DNA of 64,000 nucleotides, taken from the NCBI GenBank assembly GCA_949358305.1, contig OX442314.1, positions 37,855,211 through 37,919,210 on the forward strand, given 5' to 3'. This stretch comes from Strigamia acuminata. Taxonomy: Eukaryota > Arthropoda > Chilopoda > Geophilomorpha > Linotaeniidae. Shown piece after piece: positions 31,694-42,380 of this stretch (positions are counted from its first letter, which is position 1; every line of letters starts with the position of its first letter). The translations under genes and the position numbers were made by a program. The notes below the pieces were generated by a model that worked only from the letters and a program-made list of their open reading frames with translations, did no database searches and was not told the DNA's origin.

Positions 31694-32056
31694 TCACGTG
31701 TTTAAATCGTATTTGCCTTTTAGTTTGTTCATTTCGGCTTTTTTCTTCTCTTGGTCCATCTTCTTGAACGCCTTGGTGGGCTGGTAATACAGTACGACTA
31801 AATATCGGTTGCAAACGTTAAATCCGGATAATTTGTCGCACGCATTTTTCGCGTCAAAAATGTCCTCGTAAACTACAAACGCCGTGCCTTTGGTTTCCGG
31901 AGTGGTCCCGACTCTTACTTGACGAATGGCGCCGAATTTACCGAATATGTCGTACATTTCTTCGGATGTTATTTTGTACGGTAAGTTTCGCACGTATAAA
32001 ATTCGATTGACTTCCGCCGGTAGACGAACATTGTTAGTTTTTCTTTGCATAGCCAT
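31694..32056 (-). CDS. SF3B6: Splicing factor 3B subunit 6 (SF3B14/p14)
   Basis: An intact 120-residue ORF very close to animal SF3B6 along its whole length (usual length about 125). It is one RRM domain, residues about 15-95, with RNP2-like ILYVRNLP and RNP1-like KGTAFVVYE, followed by a basic C-terminal helix. The family binds SF3B1 in the U2 snRNP and contacts the branch-point adenosine. The coding region has no intron here. AATAAA lies about 30 bases past the stop on the minus strand. It may be the functional gene; a retrocopy cannot be excluded, although no target duplication or poly(A) tract was seen. Confidence 0.95.
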   Translation of the reverse strand: MAMQRKTNNVRLPAEVNRILYVRNLPYKITSEEMYDIFGKFGAIRQVRVGTTPETKGTAFVVYEDIFDAKNACDKLSGFNVCNRYLVVLYYQPTKAFKKMDQEKKKAEMNKLKGKYDLNT

Positions 32057-32439
32057 TTGGAACGAGATAGATTGACAAATGGTTTGTTTCTGTAAAACAG
32101 TTCTTTATGTACATTGAGACGTAAACGAACACTTGACGTACAGGAGCATGAAATCGAAACGTAAGGATAACGAAGTATAAACGAAATCTAATGATGTATT
32201 ACTGAATCGTTGTGCTGTCATTTGAATTTTTCCAATCCAATTGAAACGGATTAATTTCATCAAACAGTTTGACACTAGAATAAAAACAGAAGATAATAAA
32301 TAAAAACATACTTGTAAGCTATACTTAAATAAAATTTGGAATTTTTACTAACCATAATCATCCTGATAATAAATAATGTGTATTCTTCTCGTATTTGTGA
32401 GTTGTACAAATTGCGGCTCAAGAAATTCATAGAATTCAA
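32057..32439. other. Upstream region of SF3B6, no gene seen
   Basis: It should hold the SF3B6 promoter and 5' UTR. No TATA box stands out. The far end passes into Gypsy RT remnants. Confidence 0.4.
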
Positions 32440-32975
32440 AGAATTTTGTTGGGCTTGTGGTCAGGTTAAATTTTTCCAACCTTTCCAAAATCTCAGAGAT
32501 GCAAAATGTGCTCTTCATGATAATGTCATCTAATTATAAGTACGCCAGAGCCCATTTATTCTTGACATCTCCAAGCACTTCATCCACCATTCTCTGAAAT
32601 GCATTGCATAACCCAAATGGCATTCGTGTAAAACGAAAGGTCCCATCTGGGGTTGAAAATGATGTTTTGTTTTTGTCAGTGGGTTGTAATTTTATCCAAT
32701 AATAACCCTTTGTGAGATCTAGAGTAGAAAAAAATTTCTTCCCGCCTAACCATCTGTAGTCGATACAGAGGCAATACTGTAATTGCCACCTTTTTTGTCG
32801 ACCATGACAAGTGGATTTTTGTATGGTCCTTCAGACTGTTCAGAAAAACCATTTTTCAACATATCTGCCACTAAATCTTTGAGAATTTCCGCTTTTCTAG
32901 GATTTATTGGTCTGTTTTTGCATCTGAATAGGGGTGCATCCGCATTTTGAATAGCACGTTCCAACTTCAAAACAT
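32440..32975 (-). pseudogene. Gypsy reverse-transcriptase fragment (family E)
   Basis: In three minus-strand frames one reads AIQNADAPLFRC, GPYKNPLVMVDKK, LDLTKGYY, MPFGLCNA, LDDIIM and EILERLEKFNLTTSP, the conserved RT blocks in order. Frameshifts and an in-frame stop separate them. It lies in the intron after the third Sec16-like exon, or it flanks an inserted Sec16 segment. Confidence 0.8.
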
Positions 32976-32995
32976 AAAAAAAAAATTATATTTAC

Positions 32996-33132
32996 TCCAT
33001 TCTGGCGGACGAGCAGAATTAATAATTCCCAAATGAGAATGTAAGATGACTTGTCAGTTAATTCCGGGCTGAAAAGCCCGTGTTATTTTCTCAGTACAGA
33101 ACTGAATGATATCATTTTTGTGAGTCTCTCCC
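32996..33132 (-). pseudogene. Sec16-like exon c, frameshifted
   Basis: After a TTTTAG acceptor the frame reads GETHKNDIIQFCTEKITRAF and reaches TGA. One base shifted it continues DKSSYILIWELLILLVRQNG, then a GTAAAT donor. Both parts match the order of the Sec16 central conserved domain, so one extra base breaks the exon. Its first base completes the Lys codon of exon b. Confidence 0.7.
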
Positions 33133-33195
33133 CTAAAACAAAACAAAAATTAATTAAAATCAATGGTAAAAAAAAAAAGGTCAAATTCATCGTAC

Positions 33196-33233
33196 TTCAC
33201 TAAAGGGCCTGAAAATTTTTTCAATTCTTCTAG
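33196..33233 (-). pseudogene. Sec16-like exon b
   Basis: LEELKKFSGPLVK between an AG acceptor and a GTACG donor; the intron to exon c is 63 bases. The Sec16 family has an EEL/EEM...FPGPL block at this point. Confidence 0.65.
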
Positions 33234-33332
33234 CTCTGAATTATGACCCAAAATCACATAAACAACAACAATTTATAACCAAATCCTAATAATTCTTTTT
33301 ATATAAGCTTAAATAAAACTCGAGTTACATGT

Positions 33333-34454
33333 TGTGGTAATCCCAAATTACTATTAATAAAGGAGATTCCATGAACAAGATAATTTTGTAATATTTTTAT
33401 TGAGTATTAAAAGGGTTGCAGAATTATCCAGGCACTGCAGGATGTAGCCCCTATGATTGTGTGGGAAAGACAGGAAAATCTAGGGACTACAGGAAATGCT
33501 ACATCCTGTTAGCATGAGGAGAATCCTCTAAGAATTCAGTCTGAACCAAACCTTGAACCTGAAAACATCTCACCAAAACACACTTGAAAAACCACATTGA
33601 ATTTCTAGTTTGTTTGAGATAATTCACTTCAGATTTTGGACTCCTTAAAATAGCTTTGCTAGTTATTTCAAGACACATTCGGTCAATCTCTTCCCGCAAG
33701 AAGAGAGAGCTAACAGTCTTTGCTGAAAAGAGTCACGATTCTTCAGTCGCCACGGCTAGGACGCTTGCCCATCGCCGCAGCACGCGTTGGGCTGAAGGAA
33801 GAAGAATCAACTCGCTGCCAATCGTAAGCCTTACCAATTCACGGGAATTCCCGTTGAGAGTAGCGGAATTCCGCTTAAGATTCGTATCCGCTAGTATGAG
33901 TGGCCATATCCCGCTGCAACCAATTCTCGAGGTCCACGAAGAGACCACGGACGAGACGAGTCCACCACCGGCTTATCTCGAGCTGATCACCGTCCAGGAC
34001 GAGCCGCAGCCCATAACCAAGACCAAGACGAGGACCAAAGCCAACGCCAGATTTCAGATCGACGCCACTTCAAATTCAGTCGCTCAGGTTGAACGACTTA
34101 ACGCGATTCGCCAACTCCTAACCGAAGGCATTTTATTTATCGCTTCCGTTTTCATTCTAATCACATTATTTCTAAGTATCGTATGTTTTGTATTCCAGTC
34201 ATATCTTAATTAATCATTCATTTATTATTCTCAAAGTCTAACGAAAAGTTAGCATTGTATTTTATTTATTATATTTTATTGTAAGACAATTCCGGGTCGG
34301 AATTGTCACCATTTTAGAGAAAGTGTTTATTCAAGAAGTTTGAGAGTTTAACAGAACCTAGTTCTAATATTTAATTATTTTGTAAGTTTTATCTTAAGCA
34401 ATCCTAGCAATCCCGAGTGTTATACGTAATCGTGTAACATTTGAGATTGTTACA
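33333..34454 (+). mobile_element. Solo LTR L3, 1,122 bp
   Basis: Begins TGTGGTAATCCC, ends GATTGTTACA, flanked by ATGT on both sides (33329-33332 and 34455-34458). It sits exactly at the border of Sec16-like exon a. Its ends and length resemble the solo LTRs at 50939 and 54900. It contains an ORF (33896-34213). Confidence 0.85.
33896..34213 (+). CDS. LTR-internal ORF with PPxY motif and C-terminal membrane segment
   Basis: 105 codons from ATG 33896; the same frame is open from 33656. The product has TSPPPAYLELI (PPAY, a WW-domain binding motif), a basic stretch KTKTRTKANARF, and a hydrophobic segment ILFIASVFILITLFLSIV near the C-terminus, like a tail-anchored or single-pass protein. It lies wholly inside solo LTR L3. 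It may be an LTR-encoded accessory protein or a chance frame; the other two solo LTRs do not show an obvious homologue. Confidence 0.4.
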   Translation: MSGHIPLQPILEVHEETTDETSPPPAYLELITVQDEPQPITKTKTRTKANARFQIDATSNSVAQVERLNAIRQLLTEGILFIASVFILITLFLSIVCFVFQSYLN

Positions 34455-34603
34455 ATGTAAACTATTAATTTCTACACTAGCTGGTTGTCCCTCCTTAGGA
34501 CTGTTAGCCAAAACCTTAACCAAATGCCCATTTGCAGTCAACTGGACTTTAATGTGCGGTCGCATAAACTTAGCAGGTGTCAGCCGCATCGCTGGACTCG
34601 TAT
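34455..34603 (-). pseudogene. Sec16-like exon a
   Basis: After a CTGCAG-type acceptor the frame reads FMRPHIKVQLTANGHLVKVL and ANSPKEGQPASVEINSLH, ending at a potential CAT/GTAACT donor now displaced by solo LTR L3. It matches the PH-x-n-GxLIKVxPNxPSEGQPALVE block of Sec16, the ER exit-site scaffold of COPII budding. With the LTR at its donor and the shift in exon c, this copy is probably dead. Whether it is the resident gene or a moved segment is open. Confidence 0.7.
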
Positions 34604-34670
34604 CTGCTTGAAGAGTTAATTAAATACTCGTATAACGCTACAATTATTACACTGATTAATTACCTTCGAC

Positions 34671-35036
34671 GTTTTTAGAATACGGGTGACACCCAGGATC
34701 TTTGTTTAAAGTTTTTTTTTTTTAAATCTATTGATGACAGTGCAAAGTCTAGCTTTGTTTGCGAAGTAAGGTGCATTTCGAGAGAAGTGCCTCTTAGAGA
34801 TTTATTTTTCTTTGGGAGCAGTTGCTGCCTCATCAACTTTGGCTTGCCACATGTAAGACATACAATATATTCAGCCATCTCTTCACTATGGTGGCCCAGA
34901 AGGGCCATCGTAATTTTTGCCATCGGCCCAAATAAATGAAAACGTTTAAAAGTGGAAAATTTTTGAAATTTTTGAAAAGCCGTGGCCAAGGTGGGCCATC
35001 GACCCAGAAGGGCCAAAGTCCATTTTTGATGGATTA
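34671..35036 (-). repeat. Gypsy family E linker fragment, copy of 40970-41165
   Basis: A minus-strand frame with CLTCGKPKLMRQQLLPKKNK and DFALSSIDLKK shares about 200 bp with 40970-41165, where the same sequence follows a retropepsin. It is therefore part of a decayed Gypsy polyprotein between protease and RT. Confidence 0.6.
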
Positions 35037-35444
35037 CTCGATAGTATAGATTACTCTATATACTGCAGCCTGCGTATACGTATGGTCGTTGCACAGATTA
35101 TATAATAACATTATAATCTAAGATGGCGACATGCAGATTCAAAGGGGTCCCAATCCCCACCGTTTTTCTCAAGCCTTGCTTCTCAAGTCAAAGCCCGCCT
35201 TTAGAAATTGAGAAGTTTATTGATTTTCTTTTTGTCTGTTAAGGTTTTATTAAGTTTGAGTTCTAAAGTATTTTTAGTTATAATTTTTCATTTCTCATTT
35301 ATTTAATTTAATTTGTAAACTTTAGTTAAATTCAACCCTTTGAATAAAGTTGATTATAATTTAGGTTTTATTCTATTTCTCACTTAAAACTTCACAAAAC
35401 TCGCATAGTAACTTAATTTAAAAAATAAGAATAGTTATGTGCAG
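35037..35444. other. No gene recognised
   Basis: AT-rich; the end (TTTTATTCTATTTCTCAC) is shared with the copy near 43430 and starts the duplicated protease segment. Confidence 0.4.
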
Positions 35445-36080
35445 CATATTACCATATAACCCATGTTACAAAGTTGGAATGTTATGCCACATCAGACAGA
35501 TGCATTGTGGTAACCGCGAAAGAAATGTTGCCGTTATTTCGATTGACACCAGGACAAGAGTCTTGGGTGTTTGATTCAGTAGTAGATTATTACTAGGAAA
35601 TATTGACCACTTCAGAGCAACAAAATGTCTTTGCCTTCCCGACTGCAGCAGTCCAATTTATGCTATAGAGAGATATAGGCCTGTTTTTTAGATGATGCGA
35701 GGTCGATTTCTAAGTCCAACACCGTTTATTTCGATAATACCAATTGGTATTCCGGATCTTTGGCAATTGGCCATCCTGGACACCACACGAGGACAAACCG
35801 AGTTAACATTATTTCACCCCGCAGGTCCGATGAAGACAAGTGATGACAACTGGCAAGCAGTATTAACGGGATTGACAAGTTTTGGTATACGGCTATCCCA
35901 GATTCATCCATTCCAGGTCAGTTGGATGGCGACAGTTGTGGCCCGACTATCTTGTACTTTGTAAGAAGATACTTAGTTGACAAGAACTTTATGCTGCCGA
36001 CATTACCATATGACTTGCGAATTCGTTTTGCATTAGAAATCATCCAGGATCGACTGATCCCATTTGAATTAGAACCTTAA
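35445..36080 (+). pseudogene. Ulp1-like (C48) cysteine protease fragment, copy 1
   Basis: In shifting frames one reads a degraded FDSVVDYY block, then IPDLWQLAILDTTRG, then GQLDGDSCGPTILYFVRRYL and a C-terminal IQDRLIPFELEP ending TAA 36078-36080. The order (D-x2-I/V-x-x-Y, W-x-L-A-I-x-D, Q-x-D-G-D-S-C-G) is that of Ulp1/adenain-type proteases. The Cys is present here, but the usual His before Trp is Leu, and frameshifts kill the gene. Such proteases occur in several large DNA transposons, which is the likely origin. Confidence 0.6.
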
Positions 36081-36525
36081 ATTAACTGAGTGAAACAATA
36101 TTTTTTTATTATTATTTTACTTCCTCTGTGGATTAATAATTAAAATTGTGAGGATATTTTTTTTTGAAATTATCATTAATAATTAATTAATGACGCTAAG
36201 CTGCAGCTTCAACATAAGACAGAAACAGACTCCCAGATGAACAAGAAAGTAAAAATTGCTACTAAAAAGAACACCCCGTCTCATTCAACCAAAAGCATAT
36301 ACTACAGGGCGGGAAAACGGACGTTAACCAAACACGAACCGGGACTGCCAACAGTCCCTGAAAGTAGAGTTCTTCAAGTTAGGCCAACCAACTTTATTTG
36401 GAAATTTAACCATTGGAAAGGTGACAAATTATTCACACCCCCCCATCTTTGGCTCACTTTACCCCCAATAATGATTTAATTTGCCCCCATATATACTTCA
36501 TCATCACTCCTTTTGATTAGCCGCG
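36081..36525. other. Transposon-derived DNA, no clear gene
   Basis: A lysine-rich 80-codon frame at 36237-36479 has no recognised match. The block TTTGGAAATTTAACCATTGG recurs near 39010 and 44270, marking it as repeat. Confidence 0.35.
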
Positions 36526-37197
36526 ATGGTTTTAGCGTGCATTGTCAACGATTGGCCCAAGACGACATGGGCCATGCTCCATAGAGGCAGACACATCCAA
36601 CACAATCCAACAATCCTCCAAATTTTTAACAATTTTTTTAACGATTTAATTTTGGAAAAAATACTATTTTGGACATGTAAATATGCACAAGAGTATTTAG
36701 AGGATTCGAACGCAGCACACAACACAAACCATACATGGATCCCTCCAGATCTTACTGAAATGCGAGCATTTTTGGGGATCATGCTTATGGCTGGGGTAGA
36801 CAAATTTAAAAGAAGTCCTATCCGTCATTTGTGGACCCAACAGCCACATTTGTATCATTGTTTTTATCTGGCTACAATGGGCTTTAGACGATTCAAATCA
36901 TTGTTACATTTTTTGAGGTTTGACGATGCCAAGCAGCCGTCAGGGGAATGTGATTCCTGGAAAATTTGATCCAATTCGTAATTTTTTGATGAATTTGTTT
37001 CAATTTTACCAACTTTTTTATGAGCCCAATCATCATTTAACGGTTGATGAGCAATTAATTAAATTTTGAGGCAAATGTCCCTTCAAACAGTACATAAAAT
37101 CGAAACCAGGGCGATACGGGATGAATGTTTGGGCGTGTGTTTGTTCCAGTAGTCATTATGTCTGCAATTTACAAGTTTACACAGGGAAGAATTAGCT
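36526..37197 (+). pseudogene. piggyBac transposase fragment
   Basis: The first frame (to 36969) has YAQEYLEDSN, LTEMRAFLGIMLMAGV and FRRFKSLLHFLRFDD. A shifted frame continues DPIRNFLMNLF, NHHLTVDEQLIKF, a stop where piggyBac has FRG, then GKCPFKQYIKSKPGRYGMNVW and VYTGKN. These are diagnostic for the piggyBac DDE domain, and the Asp of TVDEQ is the first catalytic residue. A frameshift, two stops and 3' truncation make it dead. No TTAA-bounded ends were found. Confidence 0.85.
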
Positions 37198-37769
37198 GAA
37201 TCCCTAATCATTATTGGAGCACAACTTGACTTATTTGGAGACAATAAGAAAAAATAAGAGAGAATTACCGCCGGTAATAATAAATTTCAAAAATCTTGAG
37301 CAGTTTTCGTCGATATTCGCCTTCCTGTCGAATACGACTCTTAGTTTCGTATGTACCAAAAAAGAATAAGTGTGTTACACTAATTTCAACGGAACACCAT
37401 AACTGCATAATTTCTGACCATAAGGAAAAGAAACCGAATATTATTTTGCCCTGACTTTATAGTGTGATTCGGCACGTTCTCGGTGCAAAATCAGATGCAG
37501 CAGGCCAGTTGGCACTTGAAATCTAAACAAAATTTGGTTTTTTATTACATATTTATCATTATCAATAATTAATTTTTTTGGTAGTTTTCTTATCCATTAG
37601 CTCGACAATCTGTTTTGAATGCTTCGATCCCAACAATATCCACTGTGAGTGAAGAGTCGTTGCAAGACGTGACTCAACCGCAGCCACCGATGGCGCACCA
37701 GGGCCTTGAAACCACCCAGTCTAATTTTCAGAATCCAGCTTGATACCGGTGGAGCAAGGACATCAAGCC
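37198..37769. other. No gene recognised
   Basis: AT-rich DNA after the piggyBac remnant. CAGCCACCGATGG...CACCAGGGCC near 37680 resembles 45030 and 56840, the entry of the Copia-leader repeat. Confidence 0.4.
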
Positions 37770-37930
37770 CGCGTTAGCAATGTGCTACGTGCGTCACCGA
37801 CGCTGCATCACTTCGCGAGTGCCCGGTTAGGGAAAGAAGCCATCTGAAGTGTTTTGAAAACCTCCTGGCCAGTGGATCTAGGTCAGGTCCCTGCTGGTTA
37901 TTTTTTGTATATATAATTTTTTTGGTTTTT
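37770..37930 (+). repeat. Copia D leader-type repeat, copy 1
   Basis: GCGTTAGCAATGTGCTACGTG through CTGGTTATTTTTTG, also at 45125-45260, 50823-50905 (partial) and 56925-57062, where it leads into a Copia gag. Confidence 0.7.
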
Positions 37931-38360
37931 TATTTTATTTTTGGAGGCGTGACCAACCTCTTCCATCTTTGTTGAAATTAAATTTATTTTTTAATCATTT
38001 TATTTGTCATTATTTTTTGCTGGAGTAGTCATCCTTGGCGAAGTGAAGAGATAGAAAAGCTCAGTTCAAGCGTAGCTCCCACTGGGATCGAAAAATGAAT
38101 TGTGGGATCATAGTGCCATTCCTAACCTAGCCCATGTAATGCTGTACAATTCATTTAGTGTTATTTCTAGGCCTGTTTAACTTTTTAACTTTTATTTTTC
38201 ACTCTTTTTAGGATTAAGTTTCAAACAGAGCATTAAGTGACTTTAGACATGCCAAAGAAGAGCGTGTGACAAAGGCTCGTCAAGACATAGAAATACGGTT
38301 CTCTGAACAAGTGTCGGCGTAAAGATCCGTAGTCAACTGGCTTAAAACAATTGTTTTTGC
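37931..38360. other. Repeat mosaic
   Basis: AGAAAAGCTCAGTTCAAGC near 38055 recurs near 59727. GTGTGACAAAGGCTCGTCA near 38265 recurs near 47170 and 60665. Confidence 0.5.
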
Positions 38361-38470
38361 AGATGGATGCAGGGTTAAAACTACTGATTGATATTTGGAA
38401 TTCTCCGTATTTAAAAGCAAAGGATTCTTCAATAACTTTGCTTCAGGGAGAATTAAGGATCATTACGGAA
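38361..38470 (+). pseudogene. Orphan exon fragment, copy 1 (MDAGLKLLIDIW)
   Basis: After TTGTTTTTGCAG an ATG opens MDAGLKLLIDIWNSPYLKAK and GELRIIT; a fuller copy is at 42393-42820. Family not recognised; it may be an exon of the transposon that also carried the Ulp1-like protease. Confidence 0.4.
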
Positions 38471-39189
38471 ATGCACCATGAGACACTAAATCATACCCCT
38501 CCCCTGACCACGTGGCGTCCGTTCGAACACTCACATATTTTGATTACATTTAAGAACTCTACAAGGAAGCTAAGTGATTTTGCGCATTAGTGGACGAGCT
38601 GATGTTTATTTGGAGAAACCATAACATCAACTGAGCAGATGATGTTGACAAAGGCCATATCTGAACCAAAATGACCTGAAAATTATGTGATAGCTGCAAG
38701 ATAAAGAACATTTTAAATAAAATTTTAGTTTGCCAAAAAGTTATCAATGTTCTTTCCATATTTGATTATGTAATACATGTGTATGTCAGGAAATAATAAG
38801 CATCTTGCTCAGTGTTACCACTGTAACATTTGACGGTTTCATGATTAACATGATTAACATTACTATACTTTTCTTTTCTTGTTTAGGTAGTCAGCGATCC
38901 TGTAGATGTGCTCACAACTGCGGTAGAAGTAAAAATTACGAAGCAAAATACAGAAGAAAGTATGGACACAGACGGTGCAGAAGAATCAAAAACATTAGAC
39001 CTAGTAAATTAATTTGGAAATTTAAGCATTGGATAAGACCAGGCAATGACAGGCGTATATTATATATACTTCATCGTCACTGCTTTTAATTAGCACTGTG
39101 CTTTAACCCTGCATTGAAACTAGATTTTTTTCAAAGATCAAAATTTGGATACGTCACAGTCGAAATAATTTCTTGAAATACAAAAAAAT
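38471..39189. other. Repeat mosaic, no gene
   Basis: 38468-38590 matches 54795-54900 (AAATGCACCATGAGACACTA) and, inverted, 47826-47870. In the 54.8-kb copy solo LTR L2 interrupts this sequence. Confidence 0.5.
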
Positions 39190-39390
39190 GTAATTGAGAA
39201 ATGCGGGCTTACAAATGCCACATTCAGGGTGGAAATGAGGGCTTACAAATGCCACATATTCATGTTAGGAATACAGGCTTACAAATGCCACATTCATGGT
39301 GGAAATGCGGGCTTACAAATGCTACATTCATGTTAGGAATGCGGGCTAACAAATGCCACATTTATGTTGGAAATGGCGGCTCAAATACAC
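39190..39390. repeat. Minisatellite, GCGGGCTTACAAATGCCACATTCATG units
   Basis: About five units of 35-40 bp with cores GGCTTACAAATGCCACATTC and GTTGGAAATGCG. Related to 29935-30062 and 48820-48900. The open frames across it are repeat artefacts. Confidence 0.8.
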
Positions 39391-39595
39391 AATTTTTACA
39401 TTTAAATTAATTTTTAAATTTAGATTTTCTAAATATCCCGACACCGCACGAGAGTTTAGAATTTCAAGCATTAAAAACGCAACAGACGAAAACAAAATTC
39501 GAAATAAAATACCCATTGCCATCACGGAACATTAAAACAGCCGTCCTTTCATTGTCTGGAGCAACGTTGACAAGTACGTTTCAGTACGGGGGCTC

Positions 39596-39900
39596 CACTA
39601 GGCAAAACACGACTTGAGATTCGAAGAAGAATAAATCTTACAGGTTATATTATACAAACCTACATACGGAGGTCCAGAAGAACAATCAATTTAATCACCC
39701 CATACGTTTTTAGATTATCATCAACTAGAAAACTAGATTATTTATGGCAAAATTTAAATTCCAATTTCTGCATTTCTATTCTGTACAGGCTTTAAAACAT
39801 GCATACCGTATTTAGGTTTTAAAAAATGTATATTTATAATGCATTTTACGCCTACATGTATACCGTAAGTGAAAAAATGCACGATAATACAAAAAATGCA
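39596..39900. repeat. Repeat module M, copy 1
   Basis: ACTAGGCAAAACACGACTTG through GCATACCGTATTTAGG; a near copy starts at 40460, and a partial copy lies at 49118-49230. Confidence 0.7.
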
Positions 39901-40459
39901 CTTTTATGCGAAAAAATGTGTGTTACTCCGGGGGTTTCGGCCTCCAAAGGGAGCCCACACCTTAGCCTTTTCTACCCCACTTGTGTTTGGTATTTCTACC
40001 AGCTGTTGCTTTGGTTTTTCGATGACAGCTTGCGCAGCTTCATTGTTTAGTTGATTTTCGGCCCTACGGCTGAAGCTTTGATTCCCCAGCACGCTTTTCG
40101 AATTCCCGCCCAAGACTCATTTTGTCGAGTCTCTACTTCTTACAAGCATTCTTGTGTGCAGTTGCAAGATTTTGAAAAATCTATTAACCTCATGAATCTC
40201 ATGTATTGGTGCCTCCAGTTGGCTACACAAATCTTCCAATTTGTCTACAGCGTTTCTTTCTTATGAAAGATCTTGTCAATCTGTTGGTTCAAATCGGCGG
40301 ATGAATTCGTCTTCGAATTCCGCCCAAGAGCTGAACAGTGAGTCTGAACCACTCTTATGCAGTTCCGAAAAAAAACCATACAACGTGATGGTCAACAATT
40401 ACGTCCAGGAGACCCTCTGCAAAATACAGATCAGTTCTCAAACTCGTCAAGAGCAGGGC
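39900..40459 (-). pseudogene. Gypsy family E gag fragment, copy 2
   Basis: Minus-strand sequence about 90% like 41590-42140, with KPKQQLVEIPNTSGVEKAKV. It is duplicated together with module M; stops interrupt every frame. Confidence 0.55.
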
Positions 40460-40737
40460 TACACTAGGCAAAACACGACTTGAGATTCGAAGAAGAATAA
40501 ATCTTACAGATTATATTATACAAACCTACCTACGGAGGTCCAGAAGATCAATCAATCTATTCACCCCATAGGTTTTTAGATTATCATCAACTAGAAAACT
40601 AGAATATTGTTATGGCAAAATTTAAATTCCAGTTTCTGCATTCCTATTCTGTACAGGCTTTAAAACATGCATACCGTATTTAGGTTTTAAAAAAAGTATA
40701 TTTATAATGCATTTTACGCCTACATGTATAAGTGAAA
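40460..40737. repeat. Repeat module M, copy 2
   Basis: Direct repeat of 39596-39880. Confidence 0.7.
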
Positions 40738-40925
40738 AAATGCACGTTTAAGCGAAAAAATGCACGATAATACGAAAAATGCACTTTTATGTGAAAAAAT
40801 GCATCTTCATGCGAAAAAATGTACCTTCATGCGAAAACATGTACGTTTAAGGCAAAAAAATGCATGTTTTGGCGAAAAATGCATGTTTTGGCGAAAAATG
40901 CATGTTTTGGCAGGCATTCTGGCGG
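40738..40925. repeat. Minisatellite, GCGAAAAATGCATGTTTTG units
   Basis: Nine or ten units of about 19-20 bp (GCGAAAAAATGCACGTTTA drifting to GCGAAAAATGCATGTTTTG). The three most 3' are nearly identical, so the array has grown at that end. Confidence 0.8.
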
Positions 40926-40939
40926 CATTCTGGCGGTAG

Positions 40940-42140
40940 GGATTCCCATTTGGAATAGCACGTTCCAACATAGGGTGACACCCAGGATCTTTGTTTAAAG
41001 TTTTTTTTAAAATCTATTGATGACAGGGCAAAGTATAGCTTTGTTTGCGAAGTAAGGTGCATTTCGAGAGAAGTGCCTCCTAGAGATTTATTTTTTCTTA
41101 AGGAGCAGTTGCTGCCTCAGCAACTTTGGCTTGCCACATTTAAGACATATCTTCAGCCATCTCTTCACAGGTGAGTGGATCTGACTTGTGAGAATGGAAA
41201 TCTGATATTATCAAAATTTATTACAAACCAATCATCTGTGGGGACGCTGATTGTGATTATTATGCCATGTTTTTTAATAAACGAGCAACCAAGTAAAATA
41301 AAGCGAGATGCCGATGAAAGAATGGTAAACCGTACCGCTTGTTCTCCACTTGGCCAATATGGCCATTTAAATAGTACTGTTACGATGCCAATTGGTCGAG
41401 TTATAATGTCGCCAGTCATGAACATTCCATTTTCACAAAATGGCTTCACATGGTGCATTAAACCTAACTTTTTAGCCATGCCACCACTCATGTAGACTGC
41501 GGTAGCGCCAGAGTCAGCAATGAGTGCAGTGGCTTTTTTTCGACCGACCAGTTTTCACATAGGACCGGGAGAATGTCTCATCGATAGAGAGTGTTACTTC
41601 GGGGGTTTCGGCCTCCAAAGGGAGCCCACACCTTAGCCTTTTCTACCCCGATTAGGTTTGGTATTTCTACCAGCTGTTGCTTTGGCTTGCGCAGCTTCAT
41701 TGTTTAGTTGATTTTCGGCCCTACGGCTGAAGTTTTGATTGCCCAGCACGCTTTTCGAATTCCCGCCCAAGACTCATCTTGTCGAGTCTCTACTTCTACA
41801 AGCATTCTTGTGTGTGGTTGCAAGATTTTGAAAAATCTATTAACCTTATTAATCTCATGTATTGGTGCCTCCGGTTGGCTACACAAATCTTCCAATTTGT
41901 CTACAACGTTTCTTTCTCATGAAAGATCTTGTCAATCTCTGCTAAGTTAAGAGAAGGAGCGTCTGTTGGCTCAAATCGGCGAATGAATTCGTCTTCGAAT
42001 TCTGCCCAAGAGCTGAACAGTGAGTCTGAACCACTCTTATGCAGTTCCGAAAAGGAACCATACAACGTGATGGTCAACAATTACGTCCAGGAGACCCTCT
42101 GCAAAATACAGATCAGTTTTCAAACTCGTCAAGAGCGGTC
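40940..42140 (-). pseudogene. Gypsy family E gag-protease-linker remnant
   Basis: Reading the minus strand from 42140 down: a gag-like part (KLEDLCSQPEAPIHEINKV, VETRQDESWAGIRKACWA), then a retropepsin frame with ALIADSGATAVYMSGG (Asp-Ser-Gly-Ala active site, about 41530) running to 41165 with LIKKH-type blocks (LLGCSFIKKHGIIITI), then the linker duplicated at 34671. The protease part has no internal stop, but gag is broken and RT is absent. Confidence 0.7.
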
Positions 42141-42380
42141 TTGATTTGGTTCGATCTCCTAAAAATGGTTCAAGTTTCATTAACTTGACCATCTTCGGAA
42201 TTTCTTCCATATTCGCCCAGATATTGGCTACAAGTCCCTGCTTTTGAACACCAACACAAAGAAATGACCATGGAGATCGAGAATCCGAACCAAATACCAG
42301 CTGCGCTTATTCCTTCTCACTCAAAGATGTGCGTAAAATCATACCTTTCGTAATTCCCTTTTTTTATTAAAAAAAAACAA

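Noticed and set aside
34404-34589. A separate 61-codon minus-strand gene
   Set aside because: Its first part is Sec16-like exon a and its last part is solo LTR sequence; the frame is a fusion across the insertion border.
39190-39410. Open frame of 69 codons over the GGCTTACAAATGCCACATTC array
   Set aside because: The frame follows a short tandem repeat and is not conserved in the other arrays (29935 and 48820).
40730-40930. CRISPR-like direct repeats
   Set aside because: Units are contiguous and drifting without spacers, in nuclear animal DNA; it is a minisatellite.
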